Assembly (NCBI GenBank): GCA_965215715.1
Contig: OZ244129.1
Location: 3,038,001 to 3,102,000 of the forward strand
DNA from: HXMU1428-3 sp965215715
GTDB lineage: Bacteria > Pseudomonadota > Alphaproteobacteria > Rhizobiales > HXMU1428-3
Length of the DNA: 64,000 bases
Direction of reading: 5' to 3'
Part shown: positions 1-8,029 of the stretch, one piece after another
Layout: each line of letters starts with the position of its first letter
Position numbering within the stretch: position 1 is the first letter of the stretch
Made by a program: the position numbers and the translations under genes
Notes under the pieces: generated by a model
Database searches by the model: none
The model's input: only the letters and a program-made list of their open reading frames with translations
Told to the model about the DNA's origin: nothing

Positions 1-906
1 AGGTTGGAGAGCGCCGTTGGGAGCTGAGACTGTGAGGCCGTTGCCTGTTTCTTCAATGGATACACCGGCACTTTTTAGCACTTCTATTGCTGCTGTCAGC
101 GTGTCAGGTCTGGCGCCGATGAGGTCAACTTGGCCCCCGGTTGCGGCAACTGCCATAAGGAAGGTGCCGGTTTCAATGCGGTCTGGCAAAACGGTGTGGA
201 CAGCCCCTTCTAGGTTTTCAACGCCTTGAATGTGTAATGTTTTGCGGCCGATGCCTTCAATTTTGGCGCCCATTTTCACCAGGCAATCAGCAACGTCACC
301 AATTTCAGGTTCAACAGCTGCGTTTTCAATGACTGTTTCCCCCTTGGCAAGGGTTGCAGCCATGAGGACATTGATGGTGGCGCCAACAGAGACCTTGGAA
401 AAGCGCACGCGCCCGCCCGTTAGGCCACCAGGGGCTTTGGCGATGACATAGCCGTCTTGTAAATCAATTTGGGCGCCAAGGTCGCTTAAGCCTTGTAAGT
501 GCAAATCAACGGGGCGGGTGCCAATGGCACAACCCCCAGGCAGAGACACTTTTGCTTGATGAGAGCGGGCAATGAGGGGGCCGAGCACCCAGAAGCTGGC
601 GCGCATGGTTGAGACCATTTCATAAGGGGCGGTGGTGTCTACAATGTCTCTGGCGGTTAGGTGCATGGTTTGGCCAATATATTTATTGCCATTGCTGCGT
701 TTGCCATCAACAGCCAGATCTGTGCCGTGATTGCCGAGTATTTTTGTTAGCTGGTTTACATCGCGCAAATTGGGGACATTTTTAAGGGTTAGCGTGTCTG
801 GGGTCAGCAGGCTGGTGATCATTAAGGGAAGCGCTGCGTTTTTGGCACCGCTAATCTCTATTTGACCGGACAATTTTTGGCCGCCGGTAATTTCTATTTT
901 ATCCAT
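1..906 (-). CDS. murA: UDP-N-acetylglucosamine 1-carboxyvinyltransferase, 3' end outside window
   Basis: Cytoplasmic enzyme for the first committed step of peptidoglycan synthesis: transfer of enolpyruvate from PEP to UDP-GlcNAc. The first 302 codons are in the window, of about 420-430 usual for the family; the rest runs off the left edge. The translation opens MDKIEITGGQKLSGQIEISG, followed by GAKNAALP, the substrate-binding Lys-Asn motif. The PEP-site motif PGGCAIGTRP puts the catalytic Cys near residue 126. The ATG is preceded by AAGGGAC, a good ribosome site. A 50-codon basic ORF ends 14 bases upstream on the same strand and is probably co-transcribed. Family assignment is secure. Confidence 0.97.
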   Translation of the reverse strand, partial: MDKIEITGGQKLSGQIEISGAKNAALPLMITSLLTPDTLTLKNVPNLRDVNQLTKILGNHGTDLAVDGKRSNGNKYIGQTMHLTARDIVDTTAPYEMVSTMRASFWVLGPLIARSHQAKVSLPGGCAIGTRPVDLHLQGLSDLGAQIDLQDGYVIAKAPGGLTGGRVRFSKVSVGATINVLMAATLAKGETVIENAAVEPEIGDVADCLVKMGAKIEGIGRKTLHIQGVENLEGAVHTVLPDRIETGTFLMAVAATGGQVDLIGARPDTLTAAIEVLKSAGVSIEETGNGLTVSAPNGALQP

Positions 907-920
907 TATTTGTCCCTTAA

Positions 921-1073
921 TTAATGATTGTTCTGTTTGGTTTGGTCATCATCGTTGGTTTTAGGCGGCTCAGGGGTTCTGGCACGAGTTTGGCTTTTGC
1001 GTTTTTGTAAATTTGCGCGAAGATTATCTTTTAAGCGGTTTTGGCGGGCAGATGTTTTCTTGCTGTTTGTCAT
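921..1073 (-). CDS. small basic hypothetical protein (50 aa) upstream of murA
   Basis: Reading the minus strand from the ATG at 1073 gives 50 codons ending in TAA at 921, beginning MTNSKKTSARQNRLKDNLRA and then NLQKRKSQTRAR. The protein is very basic and probably helical in its first half, with an acidic/Gln/Asn tail. Short ORFs of the pattern RQxRLxxxLRANLQRRKxQxRAR next to murA are, as I remember, common in alphaproteobacteria, so I treat it as a real gene although no function is known. It stops 14 bases before murA in the same direction, which suggests one operon. Its own ribosome site is weak. The overlapping plus-strand ORF is rejected as a shadow. Confidence 0.6.
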   Translation of the reverse strand: MTNSKKTSARQNRLKDNLRANLQKRKSQTRARTPEPPKTNDDDQTKQNNH

Positions 1074-1299
1074 GTTGCTATTGGATAAATGTTTAAAATT
1101 TGTTTGGCCGTCATGTTTTTTACTGTTTGAATCACCTTTTGAAGGGTTATAGCGCTTTGAATTATCATTTGTTAAGAAAATTTTGACAATCAGGGGTGTT
1201 TTTAAGGGCTTGCAAGATGTTTTTTGCTGTGGCAGTGTGCGCGCCGATCAGTTGTTTTGGCTTTCGTTCTTGAAAGTTGTTATCTTGTTATTTTTTCCG

Positions 1300-1374
1300 G
1301 CCGCTGTAGCTCAGTGGTAGAGCGCACCCTTGGTAAGGGTGAGGCCGAGAGTTCAATTCTCTCCAGCGGCACCA
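1300..1374 (+). tRNA. tRNA-Thr (anticodon GGT)
   Basis: A full cloverleaf can be drawn. The acceptor arms GCCGCTG and CAGCGGC pair perfectly, the D stem is GCTC/GAGC, and the anticodon stem is CACCC/GGGTG with loop TTGGTAA, giving anticodon GGT for ACC/ACU threonine codons. The T arm is GAGAG-TTCAATT-CTCTC. The discriminator base A is followed by an encoded CCA. Length and loop sizes are normal. Confidence 0.97.
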
Positions 1375-1506
1375 TTTTTTATCTCACGGCTATTCTTCGC
1401 TTTGCTCAGGCCTCCGATGGGGCGGCCCAACGGGCCGGCGACCGCTTGGTCGCTGGTGTGCATGTTGTTTGAAGGTTCCCTTTGGGAGCACCATTTTTTA
1501 TTTCAC
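1369..1506. repeat. 19-bp direct repeat copying the tRNA-Thr 3' end, around a GC-rich hairpin segment
   Basis: The sequence GCACCATTTTTTATCTCAC starting at the tRNA 3' end (1369-1387) recurs at 1488-1506 with one mismatch (C to T). The 100 bases between are richer in G+C than the surroundings and hold two tight stems, GGCCC-aac-GGGCC (1424-1436) and a 9-bp stem with a GCTT loop (1435-1456). This could be a scar of integration at the tRNA 3' end or a duplicated tRNA tail. No integrase gene is nearby. Confidence 0.6.
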
Positions 1507-1758
1507 CTACATTCTCCTTGCTTATCATTTTTAATAAGGTTTTTTCACCGGCTAGGGTTTTGTCTGGATCCATGATTGGAGGAGGGGTGGAGCAAGGTTG
1601 TTTGAGGGTTAAAATAGTTTTTTAAACCGTTCTAAAATGAGAAGCGGTTTCAACTAAATTTTAAATGTAATGAGTTAGATTAGGGAGAGAGTGTGCCGTG
1701 CCACGTGTATTTTAAGTGAGCAGGGTTTGATATTATTAAAGTTATTTAAAAGTTGTTC
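1375..1758. other. intergenic region between tRNA-Thr and the histidine kinase
   Basis: Apart from the direct repeat and hairpins just after the tRNA, nothing is recognisable. No ORF has a credible ribosome site. The last 150 bases are AT-rich and probably contain the promoter of the kinase gene, but I cannot assign -35/-10 boxes with confidence. Confidence 0.5.
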
Positions 1759-3702
1759 ATGCGTAAAATTCTTCAAACATATGCCGGTTCGCTGCAGGCG
1801 GATCAGTCAATTAAAGATGCTGTCTTTGCAGTCTCTTTGATTGTCTTTATTTATCTTTTTTCTTTTGTTTCGGGCATTGCTGAGGGGGTACATCACTTCC
1901 TACATGATCATGCTGAGGCTAACGGGATTATTGTTGGGTTGATCATCATCAATCTGGTTGGCACTTGGTGGGGCTATCGTCGTTGGGTCGAAGTTAGTCA
2001 TCAGGCTTCTACCAGTAAGGAAATGAACCATAAATTAAAGCATCTGATTAATGAGCAGAAAAAAAGCACACAGGCCCTCATTCAATCAGAGAAAAGGCTA
2101 TCTGGTATTTTGGAAATTGCCCCTCAGGCTATCATTGTAACTGATGAAAGCCTGGACATTGAACTGTTTAATAAGGGGGCAACTGATATTTTTGGTTATG
2201 AGGCTGAAGAAATGATCGGACAATCAGCTGAAAAACTTATCCCTGAGCGCTTTCGGTCCGGCCATGGTAACCATGTGAGTAATTTTCAAGCGAATAGGGA
2301 TGTTCGTCGTTTTATGGTGGAGAGAGCTTCTGCTTTAAAAGGTCTTCATAAAGATGGAACCGTTTTTCCGGTCATGGCATCAATCTCAAAAGTTGATTTA
2401 GAAGATAAAACATTTTTTGCAGTTATCTTACAGGACATCACTCAAATTCAGGCAAGAGAAAATGAATTAAAACAGGCCAAAGAGGAAGCTGAGCAAGCTA
2501 ACCGCGTTAAGTCTAGTTTTTTAGCGTCTATGAGCCATGAAATTCGCACGCCTATGAACGGTGTTTTAGGAATGGCGGCTCATTTGCTTAAAATGGAGTT
2601 ACCTGAGAAGCATAGGGAATATATTAGCCTTATTAAAAATTCAGGCGAAGACCTGTTACAAATTATCAATGATATTCTTGATCTTTCTAAAATTGAAGCC
2701 GGTGCCCTTGAAGTTGAGTCAATAGAGTTTGACATTGAAAATATGCTTAAAAATGTAAACCGTTTTTGGCAAGTTAAGTGTGAGGAAAAAGGTTTAAGTT
2801 TAAATGTTGAACCGATTGAGGGCCATATTCCGTTGTTATCTGGTGACCCAAGCCGGATCAAGCAGATCCTAAACAACTTAATAGATAATGCTATTAAGTT
2901 TACGTCTTCTGGCGGTGTTACAATTACACCTGTCTTTGAAGAAACTTTTGAAAAAGACAAACTTTTCATTCGCTTCCAAGTTAAGGATACAGGGGTTGGT
3001 ATCAACCAAGCAGCACAACCTATTTTGTTTGATAAATTTACGCAGGCTGATAGTTCAATTACCAGAACTTATGGTGGTACGGGATTAGGTTTGGCGATAT
3101 GCAAACATTTGGCTGAGCTTATGGGCGGTGAGATTGGATTTGAGACTGAAGAGGGTAAAGGCACAACGTTTTGGTTTACGGTTTCATGTCATGTGACAGA
3201 GGCAGAAAAAGAAAAGATCTATGGATTTAATGTTATAGATTTTGATCCTCGCCCCCTATCTAAGGATCTTTTGCCTAACCGCCCGAATGTGAATATTTTG
3301 ATTGTTGAGGACGATTTTGCCAATCAAATGGTTTTTAAAGCCATTTTTGAAACTGAAGGCTATCAATTTACAATCGCGAAAAATGGTCTTGAAGCCATTG
3401 ATGTATTGAAAGAGGGTGAGTTTGATCTTGTTTTAATGGATATTCATATGCCGATTATGGATGGAATGGAGGCGACCAGTACAATCAGAGCGCTTCCTTG
3501 TCCGAAAAAAGACATTCCAATTATTGCAACTTCGGCTAGCACTATGGCAGGAGACCAAGAAAAATATTTGAAAATTGGCATGTCAGACTTTATCAGCAAG
3601 CCAATTGATCAGGATAAGTTGATTGCGTTAATAACCAAATATTCGCCTCAAAGATGTCATGAGGAGACAACAACTATGGTTAACTCGTCCACACACTCAT
3701 AA
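1759..3702 (+). CDS. PAS-containing hybrid sensor histidine kinase/response regulator
   Basis: Inner-membrane sensor kinase of 647 aa. Two membrane segments lie near residues 20-40 and 55-75, followed by a short linker coil and a PAS domain (about 113-230). The HisKA dimerisation domain has the phospho-acceptor His260 in SMSHEIRTPMNG. The HATPase domain shows the N box (NNLIDNAIKF), DTGVGI and GGTGLGLAI. A C-terminal receiver domain has Asp561 in LMDIHMP as the likely phospho-acceptor. No HPt domain and no adjacent regulator are present, so it is an orphan hybrid kinase that must pass phosphate to an unlinked partner. ATG at 1759 is chosen over an in-frame TTG six bases upstream; neither has a clear ribosome site. 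The signal sensed is unknown. Confidence 0.93.
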   Translation: MRKILQTYAGSLQADQSIKDAVFAVSLIVFIYLFSFVSGIAEGVHHFLHDHAEANGIIVGLIIINLVGTWWGYRRWVEVSHQASTSKEMNHKLKHLINEQKKSTQALIQSEKRLSGILEIAPQAIIVTDESLDIELFNKGATDIFGYEAEEMIGQSAEKLIPERFRSGHGNHVSNFQANRDVRRFMVERASALKGLHKDGTVFPVMASISKVDLEDKTFFAVILQDITQIQARENELKQAKEEAEQANRVKSSFLASMSHEIRTPMNGVLGMAAHLLKMELPEKHREYISLIKNSGEDLLQIINDILDLSKIEAGALEVESIEFDIENMLKNVNRFWQVKCEEKGLSLNVEPIEGHIPLLSGDPSRIKQILNNLIDNAIKFTSSGGVTITPVFEETFEKDKLFIRFQVKDTGVGINQAAQPILFDKFTQADSSITRTYGGTGLGLAICKHLAELMGGEIGFETEEGKGTTFWFTVSCHVTEAEKEKIYGFNVIDFDPRPLSKDLLPNRPNVNILIVEDDFANQMVFKAIFETEGYQFTIAKNGLEAIDVLKEGEFDLVLMDIHMPIMDGMEATSTIRALPCPKKDIPIIATSASTMAGDQEKYLKIGMSDFISKPIDQDKLIALITKYSPQRCHEETTTMVNSSTHS

Positions 3703-3832
3703 AGTCATCTTTGAAAAACGAAACGTACTCTATTCATTCTGTGAGGGATAAAACCAAGTGTGTTGATTAAGCGCCTGGCCTGATCGTGGGTGTTTGGTGG
3801 GGGCGCTTAGTGATTGACGTTTTATTATTCAT

Positions 3833-4063
3833 CTATGAGCAACAAGGACAGCCCGGGGCGTGTTTTACTTTGCGTCCCTTATGGCCCCCTGGCTGATTGG
3901 CTTTGGGACGTCCTGTGTTGGTTGATAGTAAGGGGGTTGATATGAGATTGCGCGGGGATGGTTGATTGCACGCAGGGCAATTTTGGGGGGCATCAAATTC
4001 TGAAAGGGATGCTGTGGTCTTAAAGAGGCCGTGTTGTTTGCATGTGTATTCGTATGTTGGCAT
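3833..4063 (-). CDS. FmdB-family zinc ribbon protein
   Basis: A 76-aa protein starting MPTYEYTCKQHGLF, the hallmark N-terminus of the FmdB/CxxC putative regulatory family, with a second pair CPACNQP forming the predicted zinc ribbon. The C-terminal tail is basic and ends CPCCS. Family members are thought to be regulatory or RNA/DNA-binding, but the role is not settled. Most are single-domain proteins of similar size. The ATG at 4063 has GGAG seven bases upstream. It is convergent with the histidine kinase and lies downstream of mscL on the same strand, separated from it by a terminator. Confidence 0.85.
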   Translation of the reverse strand: MPTYEYTCKQHGLFKTTASLSEFDAPQNCPACNQPSPRNLISTPLLSTNTGRPKANQPGGHKGRKVKHAPGCPCCS

Positions 4064-4163
4064 TTTGGCACTCCTTAATTCAAAGATTTGCTTTATTTAT
4101 TTACCGATCTGGATTTTGGTCCATATGTTTCTTTTTATCATTTCATTTTGTTGGCGCATATAA

Positions 4164-4194
4164 AAAACGCAGCTGAAACGCTCAGCTGCGTTTT
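4164..4194 (-). terminator. Rho-independent terminator of mscL
   Basis: A perfect 13-bp stem AAAACGCAGCTGA/TCAGCTGCGTTTT with a 5-base loop lies just after the mscL stop. Read on the minus strand the stem is followed by TTTATATG, extending the U-tract. Confidence 0.88.
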
Positions 4195-4219
4195 GTGCAG
4201 TGTTAATTTGTACTGGCTG

Positions 4220-4621
4220 TTATTTTTTCAATAGATCACGAATTTCTTCAAGCAGAACTTCGCTTTTGGGAGGCTCTGCGGCTTTTTCTTCTTCTTCTTT
4301 TTCAAACTGAGCTTTGGCGGCATTTACCGCTTTTATAATCATAAAGATAGCAGCCATAATGATTAAAAAGCTGATTAAGTTATTGATAAAAGAGCCATAT
4401 TTAATAGCAACGGCTTCTTTGTCTCCAACTTTATCTTGGAGAGTGATGGCCAGCTTTGAAAAATCAATGCCACCCAAAGCTAGCCCGATTGGCGGCATAA
4501 TGATGTCAGATACCAATGATTTTACAACTGTGCCAATGGCACCGCCAATTACAATACCTGTGGCCATATCTACAAAGTTGCTTTTTAAGGCAAATTCTTT
4601 GAATTCACTTATCATTCCCAT
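4220..4621 (-). CDS. mscL: large-conductance mechanosensitive channel MscL
   Basis: Homopentameric inner-membrane tension valve that opens on hypo-osmotic shock. The 133-aa product matches the MscL layout: an amphipathic N-terminus (ISEFKEFALKSN), TM1 with the gate glycines (VIGGAIGTVVKSLVSDIIMP), the periplasmic segment with GGIDF, TM2 (residues about 75-98), and a charged C-terminal bundle ending EVLLEEIRDLLKK. The ATG at 4621 is preceded at six bases by GGGAGGG. An in-frame ATG 15 bases further upstream would overlap that ribosome site, so it is not chosen. Monocistronic, with its own terminator. Confidence 0.97.
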   Translation of the reverse strand: MGMISEFKEFALKSNFVDMATGIVIGGAIGTVVKSLVSDIIMPPIGLALGGIDFSKLAITLQDKVGDKEAVAIKYGSFINNLISFLIIMAAIFMIIKAVNAAKAQFEKEEEEKAAEPPKSEVLLEEIRDLLKK

Positions 4622-4837
4622 AGCATTCCCTCCCATTGTTTAAGAAAATATCAAATGCGTGACTGAATCAATTTTATCCTTTAGCATTAATAGGAACGTT
4701 GTGGCACTCATTATTTGCAATAATGTAAATATGTAAACACCTCATCTTATTAACCTTTTATCGTATGCTTGGTTCGTTTGATTTAAATTTATTGATTATC
4801 GAATTTGAAATATTGGTAAGAGAGGGGGGAAGTTTTT

Positions 4838-5095
4838 ATGGATATTGAACGGTTTGAAGCCTATTGGTCTGAAACACGTTTTATCGCCAGTTGGGTTGTG
4901 TTTTTGTTTTTTTTGGTTCTAGGCGGCGGGCTTGCGTTTTCAAGCTGGCTTGATCATTTGGAGCTATTTGGATTTCCTTTAGGGGTTTTGACGCTTGGTA
5001 TTGTCAGTGTGATTGTTGTGATCGCTACTATGTTTTGGTTTGTGAGTATGCAAAATCGTATTGATCAAGCGCATGGTGCTGATGAAGATTTATAA
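4838..5095 (+). CDS. sodium/substrate symporter small subunit (DUF4212)
   Basis: An 85-aa protein with two transmembrane segments (about residues 15-38 and 46-70) and the DUF4212 features: an aromatic N-terminus with YWSETRFIASWVVFLFF, and a C-terminus FWFVSMQNRIDQAHG. Members are nearly always encoded directly before a VC_2705-type solute symporter, as here (16 bases to the next gene). It is thought to be the partner subunit of the large permease in the inner membrane. A purine-rich ribosome site precedes the ATG. Confidence 0.88.
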   Translation: MDIERFEAYWSETRFIASWVVFLFFLVLGGGLAFSSWLDHLELFGFPLGVLTLGIVSVIVVIATMFWFVSMQNRIDQAHGADEDL

Positions 5096-5111
5096 ATAGA
5101 GGCTGTAGACG

Positions 5112-6971
5112 ATGTTTGTACGCTATCGTGCTGTTAACCCTTTGCTTGGTGTCTATTATGGAATTTTTACCGCCGCTTTTGTTGGGCTTGGCATTATATT
5201 GCTTATCCTTGAATATATGGGGTTGATTGCAGGGCATTTGACTTATGCTTTGTGTGCGGCTGCTTTTTTTCTCTCAGGGGTGATTGCGGTTGCTTCAGCA
5301 ACAAAAGTGTTGGATGAGTTTTTTGTATCTGGGCGGCGCGTTCCTTCTGGCTTAAACGGGTTGGTTATTATGATTACAGCGCTGGGTGGTGCTGGATTGT
5401 CAGGGCTGGTTGGGGCATTGTTTTTTTTTGGTGTTGATGGGTTTAGTTATTTATTAGGGGTTTTAGGCGGGGTTCTTCTGGCTGGTGTTTTATTCGCTGC
5501 TTTTGTGAGAAAAGCGGGCAGCTTTACTTTGCCAACTTTTTTTGAGACGCGCTATCAAAGCCGTTTGGTCGGCGCGCTGTGTGGGTTGGCTTTGTTTATT
5601 CCAACAGTTTGTTTTGCTTTGGCGGAACTTTCAATCATAACCATGGTTGGCCCGTTTGTATTTGGGCTTTCAGAAAGTTTTTGTGCGGTTGTGGCCGGTG
5701 GGGTGGTTTTGGTGATGGTGTTACCAGGCGGTGTGCGCTCTATGAGTTGGGCGCAATGTGCGTTGGCCATTGTGGTGATTTTGGGTCTTTTGGTCCCGTT
5801 GATATTGCTGGCAATCGATTACACCAATTTGCCTTTAGCTCAATTTACTTATGGTAGTTTAATTGACGATATTGCGAAATTTGAAACTTTAAATAAGCCA
5901 GAACAAGTTGTTGGTGGGGCCAAGGGTGGTTTGGCTTTATTAAATGGCGAGGCGCACTTTATTTCATATGCCTTTTTAGGCGGTGAGCGCCCATTTGATG
6001 TGATTGAGAAAGTTGCAATTTTTCTTCTTATTGTTGCCGGTGTTGGAGCAATGCCTGCCTTGTTATTGAGAGCTGGTGTAAGTGTGAATGCTTTTCAAGC
6101 GCGGAAAAGTTATGCTTGGGGCGCAGCTTTGGTTGGTGTGATTGTTTTGACGATACCGGCTTATGTCATTTTTTTTCGATATTTGATTTTTGATCCGCAG
6201 GTAAAGATTTTAGCTGACGCTTTGCCCGTTTGGATGGAAAGTTTAAAAACTATGGGCCTTATTGCGCCAAAAGACGTGAATGGGGATGGAGCCATTACGC
6301 CATCTGAAATTCGATTGGCGCGTGATGGTGTGTTTATTGGGTTACCGATGTTGGCCGGATTTAACCAGACCATGCAATCAGTAACATTTGCTGCCCTTTT
6401 TGCTGGGGCGATGGCCAGCTTAATGGCGCGGGTTATGGTGTTGGGCCAAGTTTTGGTTTGCGATTTAACCTTTAGAAAGAAGTCTATGGAAGCTGATGTG
6501 ATTGGCCGGCGCACTTTAATTTGGGTTCGTTTGGCCCTTATTTTTGTTGTTGGCGGATTGATCCTGTTGGTTTTAACCCGGTCATTTGACCCCTTTCAGA
6601 TGTTTGTTGCGGGTCTTGTTTTTTGTGCTTTGGGTTTGTTCCCGGTTATGGTTTTAAGCATTTGGTGGAATGGAATGAATAAAGCGGGGCTTGTTATCGG
6701 TTTGGGGGCCGGGTTTTGCTCTGCTTTTTGGGTGCTGTATGGGGCGCAATTTGGAGGCGGTGCTTTGACGATGGGTATGAGTTTATTTCATATGGGCGCT
6801 GTGTGCTTGGCTGGGGTGTTTGTGTTGACATTTGTGGCAGCCAAAATTGGCCGGTTTGGGAAGGGTGCTGATCGTGAAGCGTTAAATGAAATAAGAACGC
6901 CTGGGGGGGAGGCGCTCTATGATAGGGTGTTGCGTTTGGCTATGCCGCGTCGCTCTGGCAGCACGGGGTAG
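5112..6971 (+). CDS. sodium:solute symporter large subunit, VC_2705 subfamily
   Basis: A 619-aa polytopic permease of the SSS superfamily, related to acetate/proline-type symporters. It starts VRYRAVNPLLGVYYGIF and carries DEFFVSGRRVPSGLNGLVI, typical of the VC_2705 group, followed by at least a dozen hydrophobic helices. The substrate cannot be read from sequence; monocarboxylates are a plausible guess from relatives. The large loop after residue 380 contains DVNGDGAITPSE (residues 388-399), a complete EF-hand calcium-loop pattern. It pairs with the DUF4212 gene just upstream in one transcription unit. The C-terminus is short, without a regulatory domain. Confidence 0.9.
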   Translation: MFVRYRAVNPLLGVYYGIFTAAFVGLGIILLILEYMGLIAGHLTYALCAAAFFLSGVIAVASATKVLDEFFVSGRRVPSGLNGLVIMITALGGAGLSGLVGALFFFGVDGFSYLLGVLGGVLLAGVLFAAFVRKAGSFTLPTFFETRYQSRLVGALCGLALFIPTVCFALAELSIITMVGPFVFGLSESFCAVVAGGVVLVMVLPGGVRSMSWAQCALAIVVILGLLVPLILLAIDYTNLPLAQFTYGSLIDDIAKFETLNKPEQVVGGAKGGLALLNGEAHFISYAFLGGERPFDVIEKVAIFLLIVAGVGAMPALLLRAGVSVNAFQARKSYAWGAALVGVIVLTIPAYVIFFRYLIFDPQVKILADALPVWMESLKTMGLIAPKDVNGDGAITPSEIRLARDGVFIGLPMLAGFNQTMQSVTFAALFAGAMASLMARVMVLGQVLVCDLTFRKKSMEADVIGRRTLIWVRLALIFVVGGLILLVLTRSFDPFQMFVAGLVFCALGLFPVMVLSIWWNGMNKAGLVIGLGAGFCSAFWVLYGAQFGGGALTMGMSLFHMGAVCLAGVFVLTFVAAKIGRFGKGADREALNEIRTPGGEALYDRVLRLAMPRRSGSTG

Positions 6972-6988
6972 CTTGCCTGAGCTTTCAT

Positions 6989-7501
6989 TTAAAGTTCTTG
7001 ATCAGGTGTTGGCGTGTTTTGTTTTAGCTTGTCCATTGATCCTTTGAATTTACGGATCATTTTTTCAATATATTCAATGGCTTGATCAACCTCTTCATCG
7101 GATGGGAGTTTGAGCTTTTCTCTGGACTTTGATGGTTTGTAATCTTCCCCTTTTTCTAATTTTTCAAGACGCTGTTTTAAGTCTAAATTTTCTTTTTTTA
7201 AATGGGAAAGGGTTTCACTGTCTGGCAGTGGCGATAAATCTTGATTGCTCATTGGTTGGCATGACCAGCCAGAGGCGGTGTTGGTGCACGTGGACATGGT
7301 GCCGGTTTGTTTGTCTAAGCGAATGATGCCATCTTTGGTTTCAAGCATTGTAAAGCGGCCGGTTTCATGAGCTTGGCTGTGGGTGCTCAAAGAGCTTGTG
7401 AATGAAAGGCATAACAGGGCCAAAAGAGTGGCCGGATGTGATCGTTTGTAGGGCACTTTTTTATCCTCGTTGTCTATTTGGGGTTGTTTGGAAAGTTTCA
7501 T
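6989..7501 (-). CDS. exported hypothetical protein with C-terminal coiled coil
   Basis: A 170-aa protein not tied to a named family. A charged N-terminal stretch (about 25 residues) is followed by a hydrophobic segment LLALLCLSFTSSLS and a likely signal cleavage near SQAHE. The segment GRFTMLETKDGIIRLDKQTG with two nearby cysteines (STCTNTASGWSC) resembles a short beta domain found in alphaproteobacterial periplasmic proteins, possibly with one disulfide. It is followed by a heptad-like helix (LKKENLDLKQRLEKLEKG) and a charged tail. It is convergent with the symporter gene. Function unknown; periplasmic location inferred. Confidence 0.65.
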   Translation of the reverse strand: MKLSKQPQIDNEDKKVPYKRSHPATLLALLCLSFTSSLSTHSQAHETGRFTMLETKDGIIRLDKQTGTMSTCTNTASGWSCQPMSNQDLSPLPDSETLSHLKKENLDLKQRLEKLEKGEDYKPSKSREKLKLPSDEEVDQAIEYIEKMIRKFKGSMDKLKQNTPTPDQEL

Positions 7502-8029
7502 TCTCTTTGTTTGTTTGTTGTATTTATAAACTCTATATAAGTTTTCACATGGTGTGAAGTTGTCAGCCTAATAAGATGAAATCATGTCAGATTTTCTCTT
7601 AAATGGTTTATTTGAACAAAGAATAGACCTGTCCCGGTATTATGATACCTGTAACCTGTCTGTTATCAAACGATAATTGCTTTTTAGGGGTGCGTAAGTT
7701 GGGTGAATCACTTAATTTCTTTTAACGGATTTGAATCCCCTTTTCAGGGTGTTGTGCTGAGCTTGGTGTTGCTTTTAAGAAGCTAAAGACTGTTTTTATT
7801 CTTTAAAGTCATATTTTTGTTTCAGATCAAGTTGTTGTTAAGTTTTTAATAATCATAAATGTGTTTGTTTAGATTTTATTGTTCATTTGTTATTTCCAAG
7901 TTGCTTTTGTTGTGTCGTTAAGTTTTGGGCTCGCTCTTCATTCAATGAACTGGCCAGATGCTTATGTGCGTTTTTTGAAGCGTTATATTTACAGCGCTTT
8001 TCGTTTGTTAACAATTTAAGGTTGATGAG
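7502..8029. other. long intergenic region upstream of the PodJ-like gene
   Basis: Divergent spacer of over 500 bases, AT-rich, with no credible gene. It contains a small palindrome GGTATTATGATACC near 7636-7649 and two GANTC sites (methylation targets of CcrM in alphaproteobacteria) near 7704 and 7732. A TTAA-N6-TTAA pair at 7712-7725 misses the CtrA N7 spacing by one base. It probably holds regulatory DNA for the cell-pole gene downstream, but I cannot define the promoter. Confidence 0.4.

Noticed and set aside
7712..7725. CtrA-like site TTAA-N6-TTAA upstream of the PodJ-like gene
   Set aside because: CtrA sites need N7 spacing; the AT-rich context makes such matches likely by chance.
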